Source: Algibacter sp. L1A34 (lineage in GTDB: Bacteria; Bacteroidota; Bacteroidia; Flavobacteriales; Flavobacteriaceae). Taken from it: a DNA stretch of 64,000 nucleotides. The notes beneath the pieces are model-generated. The model did not search any database. It was given only the letters and a program-made list of their open reading frames with translations, and was not told where the DNA came from. Made by a program: the position numbers and the translations under genes. This document shows, piece by piece, positions 1-8,807 of this stretch (its first letter is position 1; every line of letters begins with the position of its first letter). The stretch lies in the NCBI RefSeq assembly GCF_009796805.1, contig NZ_CP047029.1, positions 3,734,001 through 3,798,000 on the forward strand, read 5' to 3'.

Positions 1-1174
1 TTAAAACTGTAATTAACTCTTCTAATTCAGAAACTTGTTTAATTAGTTCTTCGTCATTTTTATACTTATAAGCAAATTGTAAAGATGTTTGCATTGCTTT
101 ACTTGCATCGTTTAATTTTTTAGAAAGATAAACTCGTTCTCCATTAGTTCTATCAAAAGCTCCGTCAATATCTTTATGTTGAATTAAAAAATCAACAGCT
201 TCTTGCTTTTTTACAATATGACTTAATGTACTTGTTATTTTTCTTGAATCTGTTAAAACTGGTTGTTCATTGGTGTTTATATTACCATAAATCCAAGTCA
301 AAACATTTTTAAAATTATCGTATTTATCTGAAGTAATTAATTCAGAATCTAAATCAACTTTAGAGTAAGCTTCTACTCCTAAATACTCTCTTATTGAGGC
401 TGAATTATAAGCAACTGTTAATAGTGAAAATTTATTGATGATTGGTCTTACATTAAAATCCAAACTATCTCGAGCTTCTAAAAATAATTTATAAGTAATG
501 TATTGTTTTCTTAATTTATCAGATCTATCGCCTACTACTTTTTGGACTTGTTTAATTGAATCAGAAATAGAAAGTCCTTTTTCAAGTTCTTGCTCAATTA
601 CACTTGCTGTATATGCTGCTTGTGCAAAAGCTTCCCATTTTAGTAAACCAGCAATATGTCTAACTCCAAGATAAGAAGATACATCTTCTCTTTTTTCATA
701 TATAATACAAGGTATATTCGAAATATCTTGTATTATTGATCCATTTTCTGTTTTTGGATAAAACTTATCAATTCCTAATTTATTTCTTAAACTGAAATCT
801 GTTATTAATTTTATTGCAGATGTTCTTCTATTTCCTTCAACTACTGTGAATCGAATTTCATCGTTATCAACTAAACCTTTTATAGCAGTAGCTAAATCAT
901 CAGGATTAGTATAATTTGAAAAAGAAAAATCAGAAGGTATTTTATTAGGTACAACAATAATTGGCTCTTCATCAAAATATCCATTTTCCACCAAAGACAT
1001 AGCAACTGCCTCAGTGTCAAAATTTTCGTATAAAACTGATATTAAATCAAATTGAGAAGCCTCATCAGGTTTTTCTAAATAGGGAACTAAACGAGGGTTC
1101 TTTTTATCAACTTCAATTAATTCTATTTTAATATCTAATTGTGGTCTTCTATTACCTTTACCTGCGAAAGTCAT
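1..1174 (-). CDS. ParB/Srx-fold domain protein, 3' end outside window
   Basis: I translated this frame by hand: it opens with ATG at 1172-1174 and runs without a stop to the left edge, giving at least 391 residues. Residues about 15-125 look like a ParB N-terminal (sulfiredoxin-fold) domain, with the EGNRR signature at residues 113-117, similar in position to the GxRR box of ParB proteins. The rest is charged and helical, without a recognisable helix-turn-helix. There is no parA-like neighbour inside the window, so a role in plasmid or chromosome partition is not supported. Stand-alone ParB-fold proteins often sit in DNA-modification or defence islands, but the genes further left cannot be seen. 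The fold is a reasonable call; the function is open. Confidence 0.7.
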   Translation of the reverse strand, partial: MTFAGKGNRRPQLDIKIELIEVDKKNPRLVPYLEKPDEASQFDLISVLYENFDTEAVAMSLVENGYFDEEPIIVVPNKIPSDFSFSNYTNPDDLATAIKGLVDNDEIRFTVVEGNRRTSAIKLITDFSLRNKLGIDKFYPKTENGSIIQDISNIPCIIYEKREDVSSYLGVRHIAGLLKWEAFAQAAYTASVIEQELEKGLSISDSIKQVQKVVGDRSDKLRKQYITYKLFLEARDSLDFNVRPIINKFSLLTVAYNSASIREYLGVEAYSKVDLDSELITSDKYDNFKNVLTWIYGNINTNEQPVLTDSRKITSTLSHIVKKQEAVDFLIQHKDIDGAFDRTNGERVYLSKKLNDASKAMQTSLQFAYKYKNDEELIKQVSELEELITVL

Positions 1175-1389
1175 TTATAACATTGTTTTAAACAAATATA
1201 AATATAATATCTAATTAAGAAGCTATTCCATGCATATTTCACTTTGCTACTATTATTTAATGGAAATTATTACATTCAAAAAAAAATATAATAGGGTCTT
1301 ATTATTTATTTTATTAAAAGATTTAAAACCTTAAAAGGGTAGTAATTTTAGAATTAAACGTCTTACTTTTCTACAATAAAACACTTCAC
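1175..1389. other. Intergenic region, no gene seen
   Basis: AT-rich spacer between the 5' end of the ParB-fold gene and the 3' end of the LytTR regulator gene, both on the minus strand. It must hold the promoter of the ParB-fold gene. I see no convincing hairpin terminator and no coding signal. Confidence 0.5.
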
Positions 1390-2139
1390 TCACCTATGCA
1401 TCGTATCTAAAATCTCAATAATCTCTGTTTTCTTTCGAACAGAAACTGGAACATTTTCGCCATTTTTCAGCATTAAATAACCGCCATCAGATTTTATGTA
1501 TTCACTAACATAATCTAAATTAACCAAGTGACTTTGGTGAATTCTGATAAAACTGTAGCTTTTAAGCATATCTGCAAAATACTTCAATGTTTTAGTTACA
1601 AACACCTTACGCTTGTCTTGAAGATGAAAAATGGTGTTATTACTATCAGATTCACAACGAATAATATCATCTAAACTCACAATAATAATTTTATCTAGTG
1701 TGTGTAACGATATTTTATCTGGCTTTTGTTCTGGAGCAGAAAGTGTTTCTTTTAAAATGGTTAATCGTTCCTTATTAGGTTGTATTTGCTTTTTAGCACG
1801 ATCTACAGCCAAATCCAATTCCTCGTAAGCGTACGGCTTTAAAACATAATCTATAGCCGCAAATTTAAAGGCTCTAATAGCAAACTCATCACTGGCTGTT
1901 ACAAAGATAATTTTCGATTTTAAATCTGGAAAAATCTCTAGAATATCAAAACCAGTTCCATCGCCTAACATAATATCTAAAAATAGAATATCGGGTTGTT
2001 TCTTACGTAAAACCTTTGCTGCTTCTACAACACTTTGTGCGGTGGCAATAATTTCAACTTCGGGATGCCTGGTTTCTAAATCGCTTTTTAAAAGCTGTAA
2101 AGCATCAATCATGTCTTCTACAATAATGGCTGTAAGCAT
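1390..2139 (-). CDS. LytTR-family response regulator
   Basis: Cytoplasmic two-component regulator of 249 residues. The N-terminal receiver domain (about 1-125) has the acidic pair IVED near residue 8 and the phosphoacceptor Asp in LFLDIML at about 55; the switch region carries Thr in FVTAS and Lys in VLKPY. The C-terminal half (about 145-245) is a LytTR DNA-binding domain with the family's IIRCESDSNNT and FIRIHQSHLVNLDYV blocks. The gene starts 7 bp downstream of the large propeller kinase on the same strand, so the two form one operon and very likely a cognate pair. LytTR proteins bind 9-bp direct repeats about 21 bp apart. Such repeats occur upstream of nearby envelope operons (around 8391, 11039 and 17276), which makes this regulator a candidate for controlling them. 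That link is inference. Confidence 0.93.
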   Translation of the reverse strand: MLTAIIVEDMIDALQLLKSDLETRHPEVEIIATAQSVVEAAKVLRKKQPDILFLDIMLGDGTGFDILEIFPDLKSKIIFVTASDEFAIRAFKFAAIDYVLKPYAYEELDLAVDRAKKQIQPNKERLTILKETLSAPEQKPDKISLHTLDKIIIVSLDDIIRCESDSNNTIFHLQDKRKVFVTKTLKYFADMLKSYSFIRIHQSHLVNLDYVSEYIKSDGGYLMLKNGENVPVSVRKKTEIIEILDTMHR

Positions 2140-2146
2140 AGGTTCT

Positions 2147-5100
2147 CTAATAATCTGTTAATAAAGGAATTTTAAAGGTAATATTTGTTCCGCCAATAGT
2201 ACCGTCATCATTTTTAATTTCGGTAATCTGCAGTGCATTTTCGCCCGAAATGGATGTTAAACGCTCTTTTGTAACAGTAAGCGCCATAGATTGGTGGTCT
2301 GTTTTTATTTTTGTTTCCTGAGATTTAAAAATACCAATACCATTATCGATTACTGTACAATGCAAATAATGTTCGGTAGTATTAAATTCAATTTGAAGCA
2401 CTCCTGCTTTGTTACCTTTTAAAATACCATGGCGAATTGCGTTTTCTACAAAGGGCTGAATTAACATGGGTGGCACAAGAATTTCTTCTGGATCGAGTTC
2501 GCAGTTACTAGTAATTGTAAACGTAAACGGTTTGGCTGCCATTAACTGCTCTACAGTAATATAATGGCGTATGGTTTTAATTTCTTGACCTAAAGTAATT
2601 TGGTCTTTTCTGGAGTTATTTAGCGTTTCTCTAAGTAAGGTTGCAAAACTATTTATTGTGGCATTCATTTTATCTGGTTTGTTAATGGCCATGGCCTTTA
2701 TACCATTCAAAACATTGAAGATAAAATGTGGATTCATTTGCAATTGCAACGCCTTATGCTCTAGAGTAAGCAGATCGTTTTTTATTTGCAATTGTGCTTT
2801 ATCAGCTTTGTTTTTTAATCTTATTCTTCTAATGTATAGCCAACCTAAAACTAATAAAAGCAATAGAGCAAAGCCTATTACAGCCCATTGAAATGCTGCT
2901 TTTTTGTACAAAGGCGTATCGATGAAAAAGTTGAATTTTATGGGTGCGCTTTCCTCCCATCTGTAATTTCGAGATTGCACAGAAAATTGATGTGCTCCAT
3001 AAGCCAAACCAGCAAAATTCTGTTTATTTTCTTTAGTCCACGGGCTCCACGCGTTTTGGTTTAATTTAGACCGATATTCTATTTGATTGGGGTGGTCGAT
3101 ATCCACGCTTCTATAGGCAAAACTTAATTGGGTTTGGGTTGGGGTTAAGTTTAGAACTTTGTTTGTATTAGTCCAAGCCTTTAGGTTTATAGTATCGACA
3201 CTTTTATAAGCAACTTGCACATCTTTAAAATAGATTTCGGGTTTTAAAGTACTTTTGCTAGCAGCACTTGGTATGTATTCGGTTAAGCCATACAGCGCAC
3301 CAAACCAAAGGTGACCTTTTTCATCTTTATCTACGGCATTTAAACAAGTTTCTATACCTAGAAAACCATCGTTTCTTCCAAAATGATAGATGTCTTCAAT
3401 ATCACTATCTTGGTTTAATTGAATTTTATCTACACCGCGTTCTGTGCCTGCCCATAAATAACCTTGATTATCAAATATTAATTGATATATATTTTCTGAA
3501 GACATTTTTTTCGCTCCTTTTAAAGGTTTAAAAATTGGAGTGTTATCGCTAATTTCTGAAACCCAAATACCTTTTCCGGCTGTTCCTAGAAACAATTTAT
3601 CTTGATGAAACAACAACGTTCTTATAGCCGTTTGCTGGTTTAAAACGGCTCCTAAAGCTGTTTGTTTGCCATCTTGAATATAACCTAAAAGACCTGTTTG
3701 TGTGGCGTACCATAATCTGTTTTGGTTATCTAATGCGATGTCTTTTATGTATAAATCGGTGATGCCAGATTTTTTACCATATCTTTTTTTGATAACTAAA
3801 CTATCCCTTTCATTATCGTAATTAAACTGTATAATACCACTAGAATAAGTTGCTGCCCACATGGTGTTTTGGCCTTTAACAAGCTTACGAATCCAATCGA
3901 ATGGAAATCCGTTTTCGGTATTTAGAACCTTGTTTTTAATTACTGTTTTGGTGAATACTTTTGTAACAACGTTTAAAGAATCGCTATAATCGGGAACTAA
4001 ACTATCTACTGTTTTGGTGGTTCTTAAAAGTACACCATTACCGTCGGATCCGGCCCAAATATTTCCATAATCGTCACTAGTTATGGTCTTTATTTTTATA
4101 TTCGAAAACCCTTTAATTTTAGGAATATGATGAATACCTAGCGTATCTATTTGTGTTAAACCAGCTTCGGAACTCGATATCCAAAGGCTATTTTTTGCAT
4201 GATGTACAGCATAAATACGATTGCCTTTTAAGCCCGACGATGCATCGAAATGTTGAAAATTATTTTGGAAATATTTATAAAAACCACCACCAGATGTGGC
4301 GATCCATATATTAGATTGTCTATCGGTAAAGGTTTTTCTAATATGAGAAACCGAAAGCCCTTTGGATTTGTTTATGTTTCTTTTTTCGGCATAATTTTGG
4401 GTATCTATAATGGTGATGCCATCATTATCTGTTGCCACCCATAATTCATTTTTATTATGAATTTCCATGGAATTAATACCAAGTGGTTCTCGTAATAAAA
4501 TAGGTGCTTCATTACCTTTTGGATCTAGTATTAAAATACCATCTCTATAAGTTGCTGCAAATATTTTATGGTTATTATAAGCTACAGATTTGAAATTGTT
4601 TTCTTCAATTTTTTCTATTTGGATGCCCGTGCCCTCCAGCTTATTTGTTTTCCAAAGTCCGGTGTTAGTTGCTATCCAATAAAACGTACCATCGAAAACA
4701 ATAGCATTTACTATACTGGAATCAATGTCTGTGTTTATGCTTAGTTTTTTTAGTTTTTCAGTATTAGAATAACTGTAAATACCTTGTGCTGTGCCTAAAT
4801 AAAGGCCGTTTTCTGATTTATAAAAATGATTGACTTGCGGAGATTTATAATTTGAAAATTTATTTTTTACTTTAATGGATAATCCGAGATTTGTTCCAAT
4901 ATATAGGCTATCATTACTCGTGTATAACGCATGAATATAATTGGAAAGCAGTCCATCATTCTCGTTCCAAACAGAAAAATTGGTGCCATCAAAATTACAG
5001 AGTCCGCCTCCTTGTGTGCCTAACCATAAGTAACCAATTTCATCTTGAACAATATCGTATACTTGAGATTGTGGTAAACCATCTTCTATGGAATACGATC

Positions 5101-5182
5101 GTAATTGACTGTTTTGCGCGCTAATTATGGAGCTTACAAAAAGTAGGAATAAAAGAAAATATGTAGTGTGTTTTTTGCTCAA
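2147..5182 (-). CDS. Propeller/Y_Y_Y sensor histidine kinase, LytS type
   Basis: Membrane sensor kinase of 1011 residues. It has a signal peptide (about 1-22) and a long extracytoplasmic region of two-component-regulator propeller repeats; the first begins near SIEDGLPQSQ and units recur with GYLWLGTQGG-like signatures. A Y_Y_Y immunoglobulin-like domain (about 690-765) ends with the YRWEESAPI strand, and one transmembrane helix follows (about 770-792). The cytoplasmic part is a LytS-type kinase: a short coiled linker, the H-box LQMNPHFIFN and an ATPase domain with N-box FVENAIRHG and DNGIG. It lacks the AraC-type output domain of the one-protein hybrid systems. Instead it pairs with the LytTR regulator encoded 7 bp downstream. 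In Bacteroidota such propellers often sense glycans or envelope state, but no polysaccharide utilisation genes are next to it. The ligand is unknown. Confidence 0.93.
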   Translation of the reverse strand: MSKKHTTYFLLFLLFVSSIISAQNSQLRSYSIEDGLPQSQVYDIVQDEIGYLWLGTQGGGLCNFDGTNFSVWNENDGLLSNYIHALYTSNDSLYIGTNLGLSIKVKNKFSNYKSPQVNHFYKSENGLYLGTAQGIYSYSNTEKLKKLSINTDIDSSIVNAIVFDGTFYWIATNTGLWKTNKLEGTGIQIEKIEENNFKSVAYNNHKIFAATYRDGILILDPKGNEAPILLREPLGINSMEIHNKNELWVATDNDGITIIDTQNYAEKRNINKSKGLSVSHIRKTFTDRQSNIWIATSGGGFYKYFQNNFQHFDASSGLKGNRIYAVHHAKNSLWISSSEAGLTQIDTLGIHHIPKIKGFSNIKIKTITSDDYGNIWAGSDGNGVLLRTTKTVDSLVPDYSDSLNVVTKVFTKTVIKNKVLNTENGFPFDWIRKLVKGQNTMWAATYSSGIIQFNYDNERDSLVIKKRYGKKSGITDLYIKDIALDNQNRLWYATQTGLLGYIQDGKQTALGAVLNQQTAIRTLLFHQDKLFLGTAGKGIWVSEISDNTPIFKPLKGAKKMSSENIYQLIFDNQGYLWAGTERGVDKIQLNQDSDIEDIYHFGRNDGFLGIETCLNAVDKDEKGHLWFGALYGLTEYIPSAASKSTLKPEIYFKDVQVAYKSVDTINLKAWTNTNKVLNLTPTQTQLSFAYRSVDIDHPNQIEYRSKLNQNAWSPWTKENKQNFAGLAYGAHQFSVQSRNYRWEESAPIKFNFFIDTPLYKKAAFQWAVIGFALLLLLVLGWLYIRRIRLKNKADKAQLQIKNDLLTLEHKALQLQMNPHFIFNVLNGIKAMAINKPDKMNATINSFATLLRETLNNSRKDQITLGQEIKTIRHYITVEQLMAAKPFTFTITSNCELDPEEILVPPMLIQPFVENAIRHGILKGNKAGVLQIEFNTTEHYLHCTVIDNGIGIFKSQETKIKTDHQSMALTVTKERLTSISGENALQITEIKNDDGTIGGTNITFKIPLLTDY

Positions 5183-5369
5183 ATGATGTTTTGTTTTCTA
5201 GCGTTTTTTAAATTACAATAATTAGGTTAAAAGTTATATTGGATAAGAGTTGCAATTTCGGTTAAATATAAACTTTTTTTAGATTTACTCTCTTCCATTT
5301 AGGTATTAAACCCTCATTCATTTTTAACTGAATTGGTAAATACTTCTCTAGTTTCCAATTTTATTCAAA

Positions 5370-5732
5370 TTAATAATTTCGTTTTTGTTGAAAAGTAAAC
5401 GGACTTCTAATATATGCTGCAAATATGGTAGCCATAACAATTAGAATTGCAACTTCATACGGTTTTCCTTTGTACATATGAATAAAGACAATAAGCGTCA
5501 TGTAAGATGCTAAAAGTATGGTTCCGATTACAATCGTTCTGTTATACAAAAATAAAGCAGTTGCTATTAATAGAAATATACCTGTAATAATGAGTATGGC
5601 ATTATTTGAAACAATTTTATTCATTTCACTAGAATGCAATATTTTATCTAAAGCGTTAGGTATAAAAAATAACGTTATTATTACTGACGGTAACCATATT
5701 AATATGGTTGTAAATATTTTTTTTGGGTCCAT
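5370..5732 (-). CDS. Four-helix DoxX-like inner-membrane protein
   Basis: A 120-residue protein with four predicted transmembrane helices (about 10-28, 45-62, 68-86, 90-108) and almost no soluble part. Size and helix pattern match the DoxX/DoxD-like superfamily, whose members are small membrane proteins of mostly unknown function, sometimes linked to oxidative stress. No catalytic residues can be pointed to. It is the last gene of a minus-strand run that starts at 8309, 32 bp after the caspase-like lipoprotein gene, so it is probably co-expressed with those envelope genes. The DoxX-like assignment rests on topology and weak pattern resemblance only. Confidence 0.6.
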   Translation of the reverse strand: MDPKKIFTTILIWLPSVIITLFFIPNALDKILHSSEMNKIVSNNAILIITGIFLLIATALFLYNRTIVIGTILLASYMTLIVFIHMYKGKPYEVAILIVMATIFAAYIRSPFTFQQKRNY

Positions 5733-5764
5733 TTTTTTTATAATTTTTAAAAGTGAATTGTATT

Positions 5765-6790
5765 TTATATTGTTTGGTATAAACTAGTATCGTTTATTGC
5801 TGTGTTTCTATATTCTGTTGCATCATCTTTCTGTAAAATGGGCTGTAATACACAAAGCACTGTTGTTTTTCCTTTAATAAGAAGTTTGTTGCCATGGATT
5901 TCACTTTTCCAACGGTATTTTTCTATAGGAATATTTAGGTGATATAAAATAGTTGCCATTTCTGAAGACTCGGAAACCCAATCCATAATAGCGTCTCTAT
6001 CAATAAGTTCTGGAATTTCTGCTTTATCATTAAAAGTAAACTCCCATTCTACAGGAATATTAAATTTATAGCTATAAATACCTCCTAAACCTGTTTCTTT
6101 TCTTGTTTTTAATGCTGTAAACCAATCTATTTCTACATCAGGATAGCTCGCTTTAAAATCTTTTGAAAGTGCTGCTGGACCTGGAGATTCGGCTGTTGGA
6201 TAATAACCATAATAAGGTTTTGCTAAATAGTGTCCTGCATATTTACCTCCAAATACATTAAAATATGAAGACGCAATTATTTTTGGTGATTCTACTGTTG
6301 TAAAGACTTGTTTTAATGCCTGTAAAAGCACTTTATTCTCTCCTAAACCACAAGAATGAAAAACAATTTGCGTGGTATTATTAACACCCGATTTTAAAAT
6401 CGGAATATCATTTTTGAATTCAGATAAGGTTTCTACCGTAATACGTTCACCTTTTCTTGTTGTTTTTAAAGACATGCCTAACCAAGGATTACTATGGCTT
6501 ACAATGTGAATTTTATCGTATGTTTTACCAGCAGTTTTATTAAGAAAGCTAATGATTTCTTCTATTGAAAATAAATGATCTACAACCTGTATATCTTGTG
6601 CTTCAAAATAGTGTTTTGCATTGGTGTAATACGTGTTGTCACCTTCATCAAAGCCTGCAATAAAAACAATAGATTCTGTCTGTTCTGTAAATTCTATAGG
6701 CAAAGCAAGTGCCGTTTCCGGTGTTTGCGAAAACGGCTTCTTGCAGCCTAATATTAGAATTAAAAAGATTAATATTGGATATAGTTTCAT
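5765..6790 (-). CDS. Lipoprotein with caspase/CHAT-like H-C arrangement
   Basis: A 341-residue lipoprotein: hydrophobic leader followed by ILGC, with Cys16 as the lipidation site. The core (about 40-190) alternates strands and helices. It has IHIVSHSNPW with His99 at a strand end and IVFHSCGLGEN with Cys147 at the next strand end. That is the order and spacing of the caspase fold seen in CHAT and DUF4347 domains, where a His (usually HG) and a Cys form the catalytic dyad. Here the residue after His is Ser rather than Gly. A short segment after Cys147 (IIASSY) also fits DUF4347-type proteins. The C-terminal part is unassigned. It lies 10 bp after the SH3b gene in a four-gene operon. Protease activity is inference from the dyad; the protein could also be a non-catalytic relative. 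Confidence 0.55.
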   Translation of the reverse strand: MKLYPILIFLILILGCKKPFSQTPETALALPIEFTEQTESIVFIAGFDEGDNTYYTNAKHYFEAQDIQVVDHLFSIEEIISFLNKTAGKTYDKIHIVSHSNPWLGMSLKTTRKGERITVETLSEFKNDIPILKSGVNNTTQIVFHSCGLGENKVLLQALKQVFTTVESPKIIASSYFNVFGGKYAGHYLAKPYYGYYPTAESPGPAALSKDFKASYPDVEIDWFTALKTRKETGLGGIYSYKFNIPVEWEFTFNDKAEIPELIDRDAIMDWVSESSEMATILYHLNIPIEKYRWKSEIHGNKLLIKGKTTVLCVLQPILQKDDATEYRNTAINDTSLYQTI

Positions 6791-6800
6791 TAATACTTTT

Positions 6801-7709
6801 TTAGAAATTAATAGGATTTAAATGCTCACTAGCTACTAAATCTTCCGTGCTTTCTGGCGTATCCTCAACTTTAACTAATTTGTATCCATTCCATTTATAC
6901 TCACTAATAATTAGTTTTTTATCTTCCTTAGCGGTTTCATTTTTAGCTATTGTTTTAAAATCTGTAATAAAAGTCTCTAAAACCAATCTGCTTTTTACGC
7001 CTTCCATATCCGATGGAAAAACGAAGGATTCTGTTTTACTGTAAGATGTATCGCAGTGATCTATTAAACTGGCTACGTTTGTAAATTTTCCGTTATTCCA
7101 AAAAATGTACATTTTGCCTTTATTTTCATTTCCTTCGGTAGCAGGAATATCAAGAGCGATAATATCTTCAACATTAAACAACCCTTTGTTTCCAATATTT
7201 TTCATTCCTAAAGCTTTAGATTGATGTCCGTTGAAAACAATTTTATCTATTTGAACACCGTTTTTAAAAGCTCGTAATTGATGTTTTTGTTCAATTTCGC
7301 CTGCTTCATTTACGGTAGCGCTTTCAAAGCCATAAGCAAATTTTACGTTGTGGCTTGCTTCACTCCCAAAGGTTTTTTGAGCTATTAAACCGCCCCAAAC
7401 CCAGCCAGAGTCGTTACCAATACTTACGCGATACCAGTTGCTTTTAATACCATCTAAGGTATCTTCACGTTCACTTTTTTCTTCTATAACCATTTTGGTT
7501 CCAATAGGTAATAATGCTACTGCCTTTCCCTTTATAGATGGATTTTCACGTAAGTAAACGTGGTCTGCAAGTAAATATTCATAAGTTACTTTGCTTACCG
7601 TGGTACTTGGTGTTGCTGTTGCGAAATTTACTTGTGGTTCTGTTTGGCCAAACATGGTTGACATTGCTACTAGGCATAATCCTAGGATACTGTTTTGTAC
7701 ATTTTTCAT
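6801..7709 (-). CDS. Secreted protein with bacterial SH3 domain
   Basis: A 302-residue protein with a signal peptide ending near SMFGQ. Residues about 45-110 form an SH3b domain: YLRENPS, then LLPIGTKM, then WYRVSIG and GWVWGG, the usual strand pattern of SH3_3-type domains that bind peptidoglycan or peptides in the periplasm. The remaining 190 residues have a mixed pattern and no motif I recognise. The gene is second in the operon that runs from 8309 to 5370, 24 bp after the upstream gene and 10 bp before the caspase-like lipoprotein gene. The context suggests cell-wall sensing or binding, but nothing shows enzymatic activity. Confidence 0.75.
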   Translation of the reverse strand: MKNVQNSILGLCLVAMSTMFGQTEPQVNFATATPSTTVSKVTYEYLLADHVYLRENPSIKGKAVALLPIGTKMVIEEKSEREDTLDGIKSNWYRVSIGNDSGWVWGGLIAQKTFGSEASHNVKFAYGFESATVNEAGEIEQKHQLRAFKNGVQIDKIVFNGHQSKALGMKNIGNKGLFNVEDIIALDIPATEGNENKGKMYIFWNNGKFTNVASLIDHCDTSYSKTESFVFPSDMEGVKSRLVLETFITDFKTIAKNETAKEDKKLIISEYKWNGYKLVKVEDTPESTEDLVASEHLNPINF

Positions 7710-7733
7710 TTTGAATAAATTTAAAGATTAATA

Positions 7734-8309
7734 TTAATTATTGTCAATGCCTGAATAGGCTACTGATTCGTTGTCGTTAAAGTCATCATCATTCCACGCA
7801 AAACTCTGTAGAATTTTAAGATCTTTAATAGTGTGTTTTTCTGTAAAGCTGACCTCTGTTTTAAGTATTATGGCTTCTTTACCAAGTTTTTGTACTGGGA
7901 ATATATATTGAACTTCTGTTGTTGTATTCTCGCAAAATTCGTTTTCTATATATGGTAATGAAATAGAATCGTTAGTATCTGTTATCATGTAATAATGAGT
8001 TTCGGCATGGTAGCAACATGTGCTATAATTGATGTCTACTTTTATAATTTCATTAATGTTATCCAGATTAGGATTGGTTAATAATGTAATAGTAACATCT
8101 TCAAAAAGATCAAGATCTAGAATGCTTAAAGTTGCTACTTTCATAGAAGCATCATCTGTTGCTACAATATCGAACAGCGCTGTAGCATATTCTTGTTGCT
8201 TGGTGTCCATTCTATTTGCAACTTTATATTTACTGGTTACTGTAAATTCTTGCGCGTTTGTAAACTGAAAACTGATTAATGTGATTAAAAGAATAATTAG
8301 ATTTTTCAT
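7734..8309 (-). CDS. Secreted protein of unknown function, first gene of operon
   Basis: A 191-residue protein with a clear signal peptide (MKNLIILLI, cleavage after TNAQ). The mature part is acidic and probably beta-rich. I do not recognise a family. It contains a few Cys residues, including adjacent Cys in STCCYH and one in NEFCENT, which could form a disulfide in the periplasm. It leads the four-gene run with the SH3b protein, caspase-like lipoprotein and DoxX-like protein. Its start lies exactly 82 bp from the proximal GTT of a 21-bp-spaced direct repeat, the same distance as for the VIT-domain gene, which suggests common control. Confidence 0.7.
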   Translation of the reverse strand: MKNLIILLITLISFQFTNAQEFTVTSKYKVANRMDTKQQEYATALFDIVATDDASMKVATLSILDLDLFEDVTITLLTNPNLDNINEIIKVDINYSTCCYHAETHYYMITDTNDSISLPYIENEFCENTTTEVQYIFPVQKLGKEAIILKTEVSFTEKHTIKDLKILQSFAWNDDDFNDNESVAYSGIDNN

Positions 8310-8390
8310 GGTATATATATTAGGTTGTTATATTTCTATACCTCAAAATTAAGGGAGAACTAAGGGTTTATTTGGTCGCTTCTAGTATCC

Positions 8391-8414
8391 GTTAGCTATA
8401 AACTAGAATTCGTT
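8391..8414. promoter_or_regulatory. Putative LytTR direct-repeat operator A
   Basis: Two half-sites read on the plus strand as TATCCGTTAG and AGAATTCGTT, with GTT at 8391-8393 and 8412-8414, exactly 21 bp apart. The proximal GTT begins 82 bp upstream of the start codon at 8309. LytTR regulators typically bind two 9-bp direct repeats about 21-22 bp apart with a central GTT. The same 10-mer AGAATTCGTT recurs at 11032 and 17290 with the same geometry. Two further GTT-containing copies of GATCGTT lie just beyond, at 8422 and 8441. Confidence 0.5.
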
Positions 8415-8481
8415 AATTATTGATCGTTTATACTTATTTCGATCGTTATTTATCATCATTTTACTAGGTCTATAAAAAGAA

Positions 8482-8512
8482 AACCTGCAAAGTTTTTAAG
8501 CCTTACAGGTTC
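8482..8512 (-). terminator. Rho-independent terminator after the VIT operon
   Basis: Read on the minus strand, AACCTG and CAGGTT arms, extended by a partly paired AAG/CTT section, enclose a short AT-rich loop and are followed by a T-rich tract. It lies about 90 bp after the stop of the 68-aa gene and fits the end of that transcript. Confidence 0.65.
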
Positions 8513-8600
8513 TTCTGGTTTTTGAAATTATGGGGTGATAACGGTTTTATTCTCTATTCAGAATAACAACTTCAATTAAAAAAAATCAATCGTTAAACTA

Positions 8601-8807
8601 TTATTCTACAAATTCCTCATATTGATATTCTAAATCAAGGTTACAATCTGCTTTTGTGTTTTGTTGTTTAAAATTATTCACACTATCTCGGATTTGTACA
8701 GGTTTATCATTTGAATAAAAATCAATGTAATCACATCTTACTAAAATCATATAAATATTTAACGCGATACATGATACAACTGCTATTTTTAAAACGGTTT
8801 TTATCAT
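8601..8807 (-). CDS. Small single-pass membrane protein
   Basis: A 68-residue protein with one hydrophobic helix (about 5-25) and an acidic C-terminal tail ending in YQYEEFVE. Its ATG overlaps the stop codon of the VIT/vWA gene by 4 bp, so translation is probably coupled and the two products may act together. No family recognised. Given its topology (short N-terminus, about 40-residue tail outside), it could be an accessory or anchoring subunit for the VIT protein. Confidence 0.65.
   Translation of the reverse strand: MIKTVLKIAVVSCIALNIYMILVRCDYIDFYSNDKPVQIRDSVNNFKQQNTKADCNLDLEYQYEEFVE

Noticed and set aside
1-1174. Plasmid or chromosome partition gene parB
   Set aside because: No parA, no parS-like palindromes and no helix-turn-helix; only the ParB/Srx fold is supported.
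2658-2891. Plus-strand frame antisense to the propeller kinase
   Set aside because: Lies fully within the kinase domain coding sequence; its Cys/Phe-rich composition is typical of antisense frames.
8422-8447. Second LytTR pair formed by the two GATCGTT copies
   Set aside because: The two GTT cores (8426 and 8445) are 19 bp apart and do not repeat the AGAATTCGTT sequence; listed only as a side note to operator A.
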